The position numbers and the translations under genes were made by a program. Below are positions 39,555 to 48,140 of a DNA stretch of 64,000 nt, piece by piece. Below the pieces are notes generated by a model that saw nothing but the letters and a program-made list of their open reading frames with translations, did no database searches and had not been told where the DNA came from. The stretch covers positions 1 to 64,000 of the forward strand of contig CASENE010000036.1 in NCBI GenBank assembly GCA_949289265.1, in the 5' to 3' direction. How positions within the stretch are numbered: position 1 is the first letter of the stretch; the number at the start of each line of letters is the position of its first letter. This DNA comes from an uncultured Bacteroides sp. (GTDB lineage Bacteria > Bacteroidota > Bacteroidia > Bacteroidales > Bacteroidaceae).

Positions 39555-40076
39555 ATGGGAATGAAATGTAAGATTATTCAGAAAAAGAATATGGCCGACC
39601 CGCAGGGCCCGAAGAAATGGTACGGAGTGCCCAAGAGCGAGTCGCCGCTCGAGGTCAAGGAGCTCACATGGGGTGCCACGGCCAACTCCACCACTGCCCC
39701 CAAGGAACTGGAGGCCGCGCTGGAATTGCTGGCTAACTATATTCCGGGGCAGCTTTTGCAGGGGCACACAGTGAAGTTGCCCGGCATCGGCAGCCTCCGC
39801 GTTTCCTTCCGCAGCAAGGGCGTGGATAGGGTGCAGGACTTCAAGGTGAGCGAGATGTTGTATGACGTCCGCATCCTCTTTACCCCCGACAAGGAGCTGC
39901 GCGCGAAGGTGATGGACAACATTACCTTTGAGGACGGCGGGGTGAAGGAGGGCACCATCAACTATGCCACCCGTGCCGACTACTACAAGGCCGTGGGCAT
40001 CGTTGTCTCCCCCGTGGAGCCGGGCGGCGGAAGCACCGGCGGAGGGGGCGGTTCGGGCGAGACGCCATTAGGATAA
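39555..40076 (+). CDS. HU-related DNA-binding protein, copy 2
   Basis: A 173-residue paralogue of the protein at 37094, same length and same layout: GPKKWYGVPKSE, PKELEAALELLANY, LPGIGSLRVSFRSKGVD, NITFEDGGVK and the tail GGGSTGGGGGSGETPLG. It differs mainly in residues 2-16 and at scattered positions near the beta-arm (for example DRVQDFKVSEMLYDV against DNVQDFNVNEHIYDP), which could change DNA specificity. Ribosome-binding site AAAGGAAGGAG. It is convergent with nifJ. Confidence 0.85.
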   Translation: MGMKCKIIQKKNMADPQGPKKWYGVPKSESPLEVKELTWGATANSTTAPKELEAALELLANYIPGQLLQGHTVKLPGIGSLRVSFRSKGVDRVQDFKVSEMLYDVRILFTPDKELRAKVMDNITFEDGGVKEGTINYATRADYYKAVGIVVSPVEPGGGSTGGGGGSGETPLG

Positions 40077-40143
40077 TGTTTTCATGAATATTAAATACCC
40101 CCCTGCCGTGAGGCAGGACTTCTGAGAAATTTAAGAAAAGGTT

Positions 40144-40201
40144 GGCATGTCCGTGGACACTTTCCCTGCGAAGGGCGGGCGTCAGCGGGCATGCCTTTTT
40201 T
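40144..40201 (+). terminator. Intrinsic terminator of HU copy 2
   Basis: The same structure as at 37683-37740: GGCATGTCCG with CGGGCATGCC and a six-T run. Confidence 0.8.
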
Positions 40202-40250
40202 GTGCCCTTTCCCGCGGCGGGCGCGTCGGAGAGGGGGCGGCGGAAAACAG

Positions 40251-40282
40251 AGAGGGCCGGCCCCGCGCGGGGCCGGCCCTCT
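40251..40282. terminator. Terminator downstream of nifJ
   Basis: A perfect 14-bp GC-rich stem (AGAGGGCCGGCCCC, 40251-40264, with 40269-40282) and a 4-nt loop, between the convergent HU copy 2 and nifJ. Confidence 0.75.
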
Positions 40283-40309
40283 GTCAGTGTGTGCAGGGTG
40301 GGTTGCCGG

Positions 40310-43300
40310 TTACTTGTTCAGCATCGTGTCCGGCGGACATACGCCCCAGCTTTCGGCGGCCATGCGCTTGTAGCTGGCATAGCGCCACTTGGCGTTGTCC
40401 TCGGCGGCCTGGAACAGTTCTTCGGCCTCCTGCGGGTATTGCTTCATCACGCTGGCGTAGCGCACTTCGCCCTTCAGGAAGTCCTTGAAGCCCGTCCAGT
40501 CAGGCTCCTTGCTATCCAGGGTGAAGGGGTTCTTGCCCTCGGCCTCCAGCGACGGGTTGTAACGCCACAGGTGCCAGTAGCCGCACTTCACGGCCTTCTC
40601 TTCTTCGGCCTGGCTCTTGCCCATGCCTGCCTTCAGGCCGTGGTTGATGCACGGAGCGTAGGCGATGATGAGCGACGGGCCGGGATAGGCTTCGGCTTCG
40701 CGCAGGGCTTTCAGGGTCTGTGCCTGGTCGGCGCCCATGGCGATCTGTGCCACGTAGACGTAGCCGTAGGTGGTGGCCATCAGGCCGAGGTCTTTCTTGC
40801 GCACGCGCTTGCCGCTGGCAGCGAACTTGGCGATGGCGCCCAGGGGCGTGGCCTTGCTGGACTGGCCTCCGGTGTTGGAGTATACCTCGGTGTCGAGCAC
40901 GAGGATGTTCACGTCCTTGCCGCTGGCAATCACGTGGTCCAGACCGCCGTAGCCGATGTCGTAGGAGGCACCGTCGCCGCCGATGATCCACTGGCTGCGC
41001 TTCACGATGTACTGCTTCAGGTCGTAGATGCCGGCGCAGACGGGGCACTGGTCCTTGGCAGCTTCCAGCATGGGCACGATGCGCTCGTAGATGTCCTTCG
41101 TCTTGTCGGCGTCCAGGGCGTTGTCCAGCCACTCTTGGAAGATGGCCTTGTATTCAGCGGGCGTAGCTTCGTTGGCAATGCCTTCCTGCATCAGCTTGGC
41201 GATGCGCTCGCGCAGCTTCTCGTTGGCCAGTTCCATGCCGAGGCCGAACTCGCAGAAGTCCTCGAACAGGGAGTTGGCCCATGCGGGACCATGGCCCTTC
41301 TCGTTCTTCGTGTAAGGCGTGCTGGGCACAGAGCCGGAGTAGATGGACGAGCAGCCCGTAGCGTTGGCCACCATCTCGCGGTCGCCGAACAGCTGGCTGA
41401 TGAGTTTCACATACGGCGTCTCGCCGCAACCGGAGCAAGCGCCGGAGAACTCGAACAGCGGCGTGGCGAACTGGCTGTTCTTCACGTTGGCCTTGATGTC
41501 GATGAGGTGCTGCTTGGTCTTCACTTCGTTCACGCAGTATTCCCAGTTGGCTGCTTCGCCCATCTGGCTTTCCAGGTGAACCATGGAGAGGGCCTTGCCG
41601 CCCTTCTTCGGGTTGCCCGGACATACGTCCACGCAGTTGCCGCAGCCCAGGCAGTCGAGCACGTCCACTTGCATGCGGAAGGTCATGCCGTCGAATGCCT
41701 TGCCCACGGCCTTCAGCATCGGGAAGTTGGCGCCCTTCTGCTCCTCGGCATCCAGCACGAACGGACGGATGGAAGCGTGCGGGCAGACATAGGCACACTT
41801 GTTACACTGGATACAGTTCTCGGGATTCCATACGGGTACGAAGGCAGCCACGCCAAGCTTCTCGTACTTGGCCGTGCCTTGGTGCCACGTGCCGTCCTCG
41901 ATGCCCTTGAAGGCAGATACGGGCAGCAGGTCGCCGTCCTGTGCGTTGATGGGACGAACCACTTCGTTGATGAAGGCCGGGTCGTTGTTCTCAGCCTTGG
42001 CATCGTCGGGCAGGTTGGCCCATGCGGGGTCTACGGTCAGTTGCTTGTATTCACCGCCACGGTCAACGGCAGCATAGTTCTTGTTCACCACGTCTTCGCC
42101 CTTCTTGCCGTAGGACTTCACGATGAACTTCTTCATCTGTTCCACAGCCAGGTCAACGGGGATAACCTCGGTGATGCGGAAGAAGGCAGACTGCAGGATG
42201 GTGTTGGTGCGGTTGCCCAAGCCGATTTCCTGAGCGATTTGCGTGGCATTGATATAGTAAACGGTGATGTTGTTCTGTGCGAAGTAACGCTTTACGCGGT
42301 TCGGCAGGTTCTTGGCCAGCTCCTCGCCCTCCCAGATGGTGTTCAGCAGGAAGGTGCCGTTCTTGCGCAGGCCGCGCGTCACGTCGTACATGTGCAGGTA
42401 AGCCTGAACGTGGCAAGCCACGAAGTTGGGCGTATTTACCAGGTAAGTGGAGCGGATGGGCGTGTCGCCGAAACGCAAGTGCGAACAGGTGAAGCCGCCG
42501 GACTTCTTGGAGTCGTAAGAGAAGTATGCCTGGCAGTGCTTGTCGGTGTTGTCGCCGATGATCTTCACAGAGTTCTTGTTGGCGCCCACCGTACCGTCGG
42601 CACCCAAGCCGTAGAATTTGGCTTCGAACATGCCTTCGCCGCCCATGGCAATCTCTTCTTCCTGAGGCAGGGAGGTGAACGTCACGTCGTCCACGATGCC
42701 GATGGTGAAGTGGTTCTTCGGCGTGTTCATCTTCAGGTTGTCATACACGGCCAGGATTTGTGCGGGCGTGGTGTCCTTGGAGCCCAGGCCGTAGCGTCCG
42801 CCTACGATGAGCGGGGCGTCTTCCTGTCCGTAGAAGCAGTCCTTCACGTCCATGTACAGCGGTTCGCCGTTGGAACCCGGCTCCTTCGTGCGGTCCAGCA
42901 CGGCGATGCGCTTGGCCGTCTTGGGCACAGCAGCCAGGAAATGCTTGGCGGAGAACGGACGGTAGAGGTGAACGGCTACGAGACCTACCTTTTCGCCCTT
43001 GGCACGCAGATGGTCGATAACCTCGCGGATGGCTTCCGTCACGCTGCCCATGGCGATGATGACGCGCTCTGCCTCGGGGTCGCCGTAGTAGTCGAACAGG
43101 CCGTATTGACGTCCGGTGATTTCGCTGATTTTCTTCATGTAGTCCTCTACGATGGCGGGCACCTGTTCGTAGAACGGGTTGCAAGCCTCGCGGTGCTGGA
43201 AGAAGTGGTCGGGATTCTCGGCCATGCCACGAGCCACGGGGTTCATCGGGTTCATGGCGCGGCTGCGGAATTCAGCCAAAGCCTCCTGGTCGATGAGCGG

Positions 43301-43882
43301 AGCCAGGTCTTCGTTGTCCAGCTTCTCAATCTTCTGGATTTCGTGCGAGGTGCGGAAGCCGTCGAAGAAGTTGATGAACGGCACGCGGGCCTTCAGCGTA
43401 GCCAAGTGGGCCACGCCGGCCAGGTCCATAACCTCCTGCACGGAGCCTTCAGCCAACATGGCGAAGCCCGTCTGGCGGCAGGACATCACGTCTTGGTGGT
43501 CGCCGAAGATACACAAGGCATGGCTGGCCAGGGTACGGGCAGATACGTGGAACACGCAAGGCAGGTTTTCACCGGCAATCTTGTACATGTTCGGGATCAT
43601 CAGCAACAAACCCTGAGAGGCCGTGTAGGTGGTGGTCAGCGCACCAGCCTGCAAAGAACCGTGCACGGCGCCTGCGGCACCGGCCTCAGATTGCATTTCC
43701 TGCACGAGCACCGTCTCGCCGAAGATGTTCTTGCGGCCGGCGGCGGCCCATTCGTCTACGTGCTCAGCCATCGTGGACGACGGAGTGATGGGGTAGATAG
43801 CTGCTACTTCTGAGAACATATACGAGATATGCGCTGCAGCTTCGTTGCCATCACAGGTGATGAATTTTTTCTGTTTAGTCAT
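40310..43882 (-). CDS. nifJ: Pyruvate:ferredoxin (flavodoxin) oxidoreductase
   Basis: Single-chain PFOR of 1190 residues that oxidises pyruvate to acetyl-CoA and CO2 with reduction of ferredoxin or flavodoxin, central to anaerobic fermentation. Domains in order: pyruvate-binding domain I (VAAIYPITPSSTMAEH), domain II, the EKR region, a 2x[4Fe-4S] ferredoxin domain (CIQCNKCAYVCPH and CLGCGNCVDVCPGNPKK), and the TPP domain with GDGASYDIGYGGLDHV plus proximal-cluster cysteines (ACSGCGETPY). Full length; its own promoter was not resolved. Confidence 0.97.
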   Translation of the reverse strand: MTKQKKFITCDGNEAAAHISYMFSEVAAIYPITPSSTMAEHVDEWAAAGRKNIFGETVLVQEMQSEAGAAGAVHGSLQAGALTTTYTASQGLLLMIPNMYKIAGENLPCVFHVSARTLASHALCIFGDHQDVMSCRQTGFAMLAEGSVQEVMDLAGVAHLATLKARVPFINFFDGFRTSHEIQKIEKLDNEDLAPLIDQEALAEFRSRAMNPMNPVARGMAENPDHFFQHREACNPFYEQVPAIVEDYMKKISEITGRQYGLFDYYGDPEAERVIIAMGSVTEAIREVIDHLRAKGEKVGLVAVHLYRPFSAKHFLAAVPKTAKRIAVLDRTKEPGSNGEPLYMDVKDCFYGQEDAPLIVGGRYGLGSKDTTPAQILAVYDNLKMNTPKNHFTIGIVDDVTFTSLPQEEEIAMGGEGMFEAKFYGLGADGTVGANKNSVKIIGDNTDKHCQAYFSYDSKKSGGFTCSHLRFGDTPIRSTYLVNTPNFVACHVQAYLHMYDVTRGLRKNGTFLLNTIWEGEELAKNLPNRVKRYFAQNNITVYYINATQIAQEIGLGNRTNTILQSAFFRITEVIPVDLAVEQMKKFIVKSYGKKGEDVVNKNYAAVDRGGEYKQLTVDPAWANLPDDAKAENNDPAFINEVVRPINAQDGDLLPVSAFKGIEDGTWHQGTAKYEKLGVAAFVPVWNPENCIQCNKCAYVCPHASIRPFVLDAEEQKGANFPMLKAVGKAFDGMTFRMQVDVLDCLGCGNCVDVCPGNPKKGGKALSMVHLESQMGEAANWEYCVNEVKTKQHLIDIKANVKNSQFATPLFEFSGACSGCGETPYVKLISQLFGDREMVANATGCSSIYSGSVPSTPYTKNEKGHGPAWANSLFEDFCEFGLGMELANEKLRERIAKLMQEGIANEATPAEYKAIFQEWLDNALDADKTKDIYERIVPMLEAAKDQCPVCAGIYDLKQYIVKRSQWIIGGDGASYDIGYGGLDHVIASGKDVNILVLDTEVYSNTGGQSSKATPLGAIAKFAASGKRVRKKDLGLMATTYGYVYVAQIAMGADQAQTLKALREAEAYPGPSLIIAYAPCINHGLKAGMGKSQAEEEKAVKCGYWHLWRYNPSLEAEGKNPFTLDSKEPDWTGFKDFLKGEVRYASVMKQYPQEAEELFQAAEDNAKWRYASYKRMAAESWGVCPPDTMLNK

Positions 43883-44054
43883 AACTAATCATTTATAAGT
43901 AATGAACATATATGTTGGTTAATTCTTCATTCTCGGTTTATTCTTTATTTATTCTTCCTCGTCCCGGTTTTCTGACTCTTCCTCCTCTTTTTTCCAATTC
44001 CCGGTGCTCTATGCTCGATTTCCATTTTTTAATTCTCAATTCCCGATTCTCAAT

Positions 44055-45233
44055 TTAATAAAGGAATCCAAAGAGCCAGAGCGGAATCTGGTTGCCCCTG
44101 CCTATCTCTGCCCGATGCACGGCATAGGTGACCGACGGATTGGTCTTGATGCGCATGCCTTCGGCACATATCTTGAAAGGCATCTTCCCGTCCACCAGGA
44201 AAGAGTAGTTCTTGTTTCCCTGGTTCACCCGGTGGTCTTTCCAGCAGGTGTTTACGAAAAACGTGTTCAGAATGTCCAGTTCCTCCACCTTGATGGGATA
44301 GATGGAATACATCAGGTTGGGATTGTGCATCATGATGACTCCCGGTTTCTTGGGGAATTCCTCTCCGTCGGGATACACCATGTTGATGAGGCGCGCGTCG
44401 GCCAGGTATTTGATGTAGTTCATCACCGTGGCGCGCGATGTCTGTATGTCGCTGGCCAGTTGGCTGATGTTGGGGGCCTGGGGCCCGTCCACGGCCAAGA
44501 GGTAGAACAGTTTCTTTATCTTCGAGAGGTATTTCAGTTCGATTTGCTTGATAAGCAGGATGTCCACTTCCACCATCATGTTCATGGTCTTGAGCAGGTT
44601 TTCCGAGAAGTTGCGCTTCTCCAGGAAGAAAGGGTAGAAACCATGGTGCAGATAGTCCTGAAAGTAATCCAGCGGCCGGACTTTGGCCATGATGCCTCGC
44701 GCTATCTGTTCGTGCTTTTCCAGGATTTCGTCCAGCGTATAGGCGTGGAATTTCATGCCCGTCTGCAGGTTGAGGAACTCGCGGAATGAGAATCCGCGCA
44801 GGTTGTAGCTCTTTACCACGTCGCACAATTCCGGGTTCTCCTCTTTGAGTCGCATCACCGACGAACCGGTGAAGACAATCTTCAGCTGGGGGAAGCGGTC
44901 GTAACACAAACGCAACTCGTGGCTCCAGTCGGGATGTTTGAACACCTGGTCGATGAGCAACACCCGTCCGCCCCGCCGTTGGAACTCTTCGGCAAACTCC
45001 ACCAGCCCGTGCCCCGAGAAGTAGAAGTTGTTCATGTTGATAAAGAGACACGAGCGGTCGGTGCCGAACTTCTCTTTGGCATATTGCAGCAGGAACGTTG
45101 TCTTGCCCACACCGCGCGTGCCCTTGATGCCGATGAGCCGGTCGCTCCAGTCAATCTCGTCCATGAGGTCGCGGCGCACGGGGGCATTGGTATGCTCCAC
45201 CAGGTAGGCGTGTGTGCGGTAAAATGATTCCAT
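44055..45233 (-). CDS. AAA ATPase of the DUF4143 type
   Basis: A 392-residue protein with a P-loop domain (Walker A GTRGVGKTTFLLQY, about residues 37-50; Walker B RVLLIDQVFKHPDW, about 90-103; sensor-like IVFTGSSVMRL) and a C-terminal winged-helix plus DUF4143-like part (NISQLASDIQTSRATVMNYIKYL). Such proteins are abundant and poorly understood in Bacteroides. The Walker B acidic pair reads D-Q here rather than the usual D-E. A minus-strand -7 element (TATCTTTG) lies at 45260-45267. Confidence 0.85.
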   Translation of the reverse strand: MESFYRTHAYLVEHTNAPVRRDLMDEIDWSDRLIGIKGTRGVGKTTFLLQYAKEKFGTDRSCLFINMNNFYFSGHGLVEFAEEFQRRGGRVLLIDQVFKHPDWSHELRLCYDRFPQLKIVFTGSSVMRLKEENPELCDVVKSYNLRGFSFREFLNLQTGMKFHAYTLDEILEKHEQIARGIMAKVRPLDYFQDYLHHGFYPFFLEKRNFSENLLKTMNMMVEVDILLIKQIELKYLSKIKKLFYLLAVDGPQAPNISQLASDIQTSRATVMNYIKYLADARLINMVYPDGEEFPKKPGVIMMHNPNLMYSIYPIKVEELDILNTFFVNTCWKDHRVNQGNKNYSFLVDGKMPFKICAEGMRIKTNPSVTYAVHRAEIGRGNQIPLWLFGFLY

Positions 45234-45259
45234 GCTTTTTTCTCCTTACTATCAGGGGG

Positions 45260-45267
45260 CAAAGATA
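45260..45267 (-). promoter_or_regulatory. Promoter -7 element of the AAA ATPase gene
   Basis: Reads TATCTTTG on the minus strand, 27 bp before the ATG. Confidence 0.55.
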
Positions 45268-45357
45268 TGTCTTTTTTGTCTAATTGCAAAGTTGAGTTAG
45301 CAAAAATAACCGCTTTCCGTCCTTTCCGGCTGTTTTTTCTATCGGGCAGCAACTGGG

Positions 45358-45430
45358 CAAGTTCGTCCCTGGTTCGTCTGCATGGGAGACGAACCAGGGA
45401 CGAAGGTGGGACGAGGGAGGGACGAACTTG
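45358..45430. repeat. Nested inverted repeats between divergent genes
   Basis: 45362-45379 (TTCGTCCCTGGTTCGTCT) is perfectly complementary to 45387-45404 (18 bp, loop of 7). The outer part of the same left arm, CAAGTTCGTCCCT (45358-45370), can instead pair with AGGGACGAACTTG (45418-45430). ACGA motifs recur at 45389 and 45411, a 22-bp step. The two pairings are mutually exclusive. Confidence 0.6.
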
Positions 45431-45463
45431 GTGGGAGGTCGACGGGGGCGTGCCGGGCCGCCG

Positions 45464-45495
45464 TTTGGGGAATAGATGATTTATTCGTATGTTTG
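45464..45495 (+). promoter_or_regulatory. Promoter of the ATP-grasp-like gene
   Basis: TTTG at 45464-45467, a 20-bp spacer and TATGTTTG at 45488-45495. Only 7 bp separate the -7 box from the ATG, so transcription would begin at or next to the start codon. Confidence 0.7.
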
Positions 45496-45502
45496 CAGGC
45501 AT

Positions 45503-46711
45503 ATGGACTTGTATGTTTTCAATCCCGATGCCGATTTGGCCCTGGCCGACGGAGGGGCGAACTATCTGCCTCCTGCTTCCGTCCGGCAGATGGCGCGCGA
45601 CCTGGCTTTGCTGCCTGCCTGGTATGCGTCGCCGAGTAGTGCCGTGCTGGCGCCTTCGGCCTACAACGATGTGTTTCTGGAGCAGATGTCGGCCCATTGG
45701 GGGCTGGATGTGCGCTTGCTGACGGAGCCTGAGCTGAGCGAGGCGGCGGTGGAGCGGGTGGTGCCTTGGGGATGGAATGCGGCGGTGTGCCGGAGGTTGC
45801 ATCGGGCAGGCGTGCCAGTGGATGTCTTGCCGGGCGCGGACCGGTTGGAGCGGTGGCGCATGCTGGCCTCGCGCCGACGGGTAGGAGAGTGGCTGGAGGC
45901 CTTCCGTGAGTTGCCTTTCTGCGTGGGCGAGAGCCGGAATTTGTATACCTTGGACGAGTGTCGCGCCTATGCGGAGGGTGGCGGAGAGGTGGTGCTGAAG
46001 ATGCCCTGGTCGGGTAGCGGCAGGGGGCTGTTGTGGTGCAGGGACGGGTTTGCGCCGGGGGCAGAAGGCTGGTGCCGACGGGTGTTGCGAGCGCAGGGAT
46101 GCGTGGTGGCTTCGCCCGTGTATGACAAGGTGCTGGACTTTGCCCTGGAGTTTCGCCTGGACGGGCGGGGCGGGGTAGCCTTCCTGGGGTATTCTTGTTT
46201 CGAGACCACGGCACGCGGGGCGTATGCAGGCAGCCTGCTGTTGCCGGGCGAGGCGTTGGAAGACAGGCTGGCCGACGCGGTGCCCAGGGAGTGGCTGCAC
46301 CGGGTGCGGGCGGTGGCGTGCGGGCTGTTGGCCCGGGAGTTGGCCGGATATGCCGGAAGCGTGGGCATAGACATGATGGTGTGCCGGACGGCTGGTGGTG
46401 GCTGTGCCGTCCATCCGTGTGTGGAGGTCAACTTGCGGATGAACATGGGCGTGCTGGCCGGTTGCCTGGCGCGGCGACTGTTGGCGCCCGGCTCGTGGGG
46501 ACGCTTCGTGGTGGAGGGCTTCCCGTCTGCCGGGGCGTTGCGGGCCTGCCACGAGCGGGATGCCGCCGAGGCTCCTTTGCTGTGGGACGGCGGCCGTCTC
46601 CGGTCGGGGTATATGCCTTTGGCGCCGGTCAGTCCTTCGTCGTGCTTTCGGGCTTTTGTGCGGGTGCAGTCTCTGGACACGGCAGACTTTCGTTTCCATA
46701 GCGGTCGATAG
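45503..46711 (+). CDS. ATP-grasp-like protein of unknown function
   Basis: A 402-residue protein. The middle and C-terminal parts look like an ATP-grasp fold: EVVLKMPWSGSGRGLLWCRDG (about 165-185) resembles the ATP-binding lysine and glycine loop, and VEVNLRMNMGVLAG (about 312-325) the metal-binding E-x-N motif. The N-terminus starts MDLYVFNPDADLALADG. I cannot name a substrate. The mRNA may be leaderless. Its last 83 bp overlap the 3' end of the convergent GHL10-type gene. Confidence 0.7.
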   Translation: MDLYVFNPDADLALADGGANYLPPASVRQMARDLALLPAWYASPSSAVLAPSAYNDVFLEQMSAHWGLDVRLLTEPELSEAAVERVVPWGWNAAVCRRLHRAGVPVDVLPGADRLERWRMLASRRRVGEWLEAFRELPFCVGESRNLYTLDECRAYAEGGGEVVLKMPWSGSGRGLLWCRDGFAPGAEGWCRRVLRAQGCVVASPVYDKVLDFALEFRLDGRGGVAFLGYSCFETTARGAYAGSLLLPGEALEDRLADAVPREWLHRVRAVACGLLARELAGYAGSVGIDMMVCRTAGGGCAVHPCVEVNLRMNMGVLAGCLARRLLAPGSWGRFVVEGFPSAGALRACHERDAAEAPLLWDGGRLRSGYMPLAPVSPSSCFRAFVRVQSLDTADFRFHSGR

Positions 46712-48140
46712 CCGTCACGGCAAAGTGTCTGAACTGCTGCCAGGGGAAGGGCGGGGCGTAGACGTAGGTGGTGTCGCGCACGCCGACGGCCACGATGTGG
46801 CGTGGGTCGCGGATGTCCACGTCGGTCGAGTCGGAGGCATAGACCACGTAGGCCGGGGCGTTGGACGGGTCGTTGTCCGTGGCTGCCTGCCAGCGTAGGC
46901 GCAGGCTGCCGTCGGCCTCGCGAGACACGCGCAGGGCTTTCGGGGCCGTGGGGGGCTGGTTGTCCAGCCAGGGCATGGGAGGCTGAAGGGCGGGCCAGGC
47001 GTAATATTCTTCCTTCAGCAGGTCGTACAGGCCTTGTGTGTTGTCCGTCAGGAAGGCGACGCGGTAGTGTGCTTCGCCGGCCATCTGCTCGGCGCGGACG
47101 AAGTTCATCTGGCGTTCAATCTCGTCCAGCGTCCAGTTTCCCTCGCTGGGGTGGAGAAAGTAGATGCCCAGGCCGGGGACGACGTGGCGGCCGTTGCTCT
47201 GCTCTTGCCAGTCGAGGGCGAAAGGGTAGAAACTGTTTCCCCGGAAATACATCATGGGATAAATCTGGTCCTGGATGCCTTCGCCCAGCCAGCCCTGAAC
47301 GTCCTGGTAGACCGTATGGTAGGCATTCCACCCGCGTGAGGGATACCGGCTGGTGTCGCGGTATTTGCCCACGGGGCTGGTGCTCACCTTCACCCACGGC
47401 TTCAGGGCCTTCACCTCTTTATATATGTAGCGCAGGATTTCTGTCAGGTTGTCGCGCCGCCATTGTTCCAGACTGCGTCCCTTGCCGTGGCGGCGGTAGT
47501 CGTAGCGGTCGGGAAACCGGCGGGCTCTTTCCGGATAGCGCAGGAAGTCGAAATGCACGCCGTCTACGTCGTAGCGGGTTACTACTTCGCGCACCAGGCT
47601 CATCAGGTATTTTTTTGTCTCCGGGTTTCCGGCGTTGAGATACCATTGTTTTCCATATGGCACGCAGAGGTCGGGATGCTGCCGGGTCACCGAGCGTTTG
47701 CCCAGGTAGTTCACGTGCTTGCGGCTACCCAGCGGCAAGGTCACCATCCAGGCATGGCATTCCATGCCACGTTTGTGGCATTCTTCTACGGCAAAGGCCA
47801 GGGGGTCATAGCCCGGGTCGCCGTATTTCTCTCCGGTCAGAATGGAGTTCATCGGCTCGATATCCGAGCGGTAGAGGACGTCGCCGCGCGTGCGGGCCTG
47901 GAAGAGCACGGTGTTGAAATTCGCTTCCTTCAGCCGGTCCAGAATTTCGATGAGTTCCTGCTGCTGGCGTTTCATGCCGGCTGCCGAGGCGGCACGGGTG
48001 CGGGGCCAGTCCAAGCCGTAGGCAGTGGTGACCCAGGCCGCGCGTATTTCTTGTTTGGGCTGTGCGGAGGCCGTGTGCCCGAAGAGCCAGAGGCACAATA
48101 GGGCGATGGTTGTCCGCCGGATAAGTGGGTTGATGGTCAT
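46629..48140 (-). CDS. GHL10-type (DUF187) secreted glycoside hydrolase-like protein
   Basis: A 503-residue protein: signal peptide (ending LWLFGHTASAQ), a TIM-barrel of the DUF187/GHL10 group (AAWVTTAYGLDWP, FNTVLFQARTRGDVLY, YDVDGVHFDFLRYP, WVKVSTSPVGKY) and a C-terminal fibronectin III-like domain (from about 400, PTAPKALRVSREADGSLRLRW). The family includes peptidoglycan-acting enzymes such as E. coli YddW/DigH. The start ATG at 48140 is fixed by the signal peptide; the frame is open another 128 codons into unrelated sequence. Confidence 0.88.
   Translation of the reverse strand: MTINPLIRRTTIALLCLWLFGHTASAQPKQEIRAAWVTTAYGLDWPRTRAASAAGMKRQQQELIEILDRLKEANFNTVLFQARTRGDVLYRSDIEPMNSILTGEKYGDPGYDPLAFAVEECHKRGMECHAWMVTLPLGSRKHVNYLGKRSVTRQHPDLCVPYGKQWYLNAGNPETKKYLMSLVREVVTRYDVDGVHFDFLRYPERARRFPDRYDYRRHGKGRSLEQWRRDNLTEILRYIYKEVKALKPWVKVSTSPVGKYRDTSRYPSRGWNAYHTVYQDVQGWLGEGIQDQIYPMMYFRGNSFYPFALDWQEQSNGRHVVPGLGIYFLHPSEGNWTLDEIERQMNFVRAEQMAGEAHYRVAFLTDNTQGLYDLLKEEYYAWPALQPPMPWLDNQPPTAPKALRVSREADGSLRLRWQAATDNDPSNAPAYVVYASDSTDVDIRDPRHIVAVGVRDTTYVYAPPFPWQQFRHFAVTAIDRYGNESLPCPETAPAQKPESTTKD

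Larger units (their letters stand above)
39078..40214 (+). repeat. Duplicated HU segment, copy 2
   Basis: Homologous to 36663-37753 from GTTAAAATCC through promoter, leader, HU-related gene and terminator to GTGCCCTTTCCCG. The leader array (39343-39474) is unrelated in sequence to that of copy 1 and has more units. Confidence 0.85.

Noticed and set aside
40142..43813. A 1223-codon open frame opposite nifJ on the plus strand
   Set aside because: It is antisense to a full-length, motif-complete PFOR. Its composition is a shadow of GC-rich codon use, and no family features are present.
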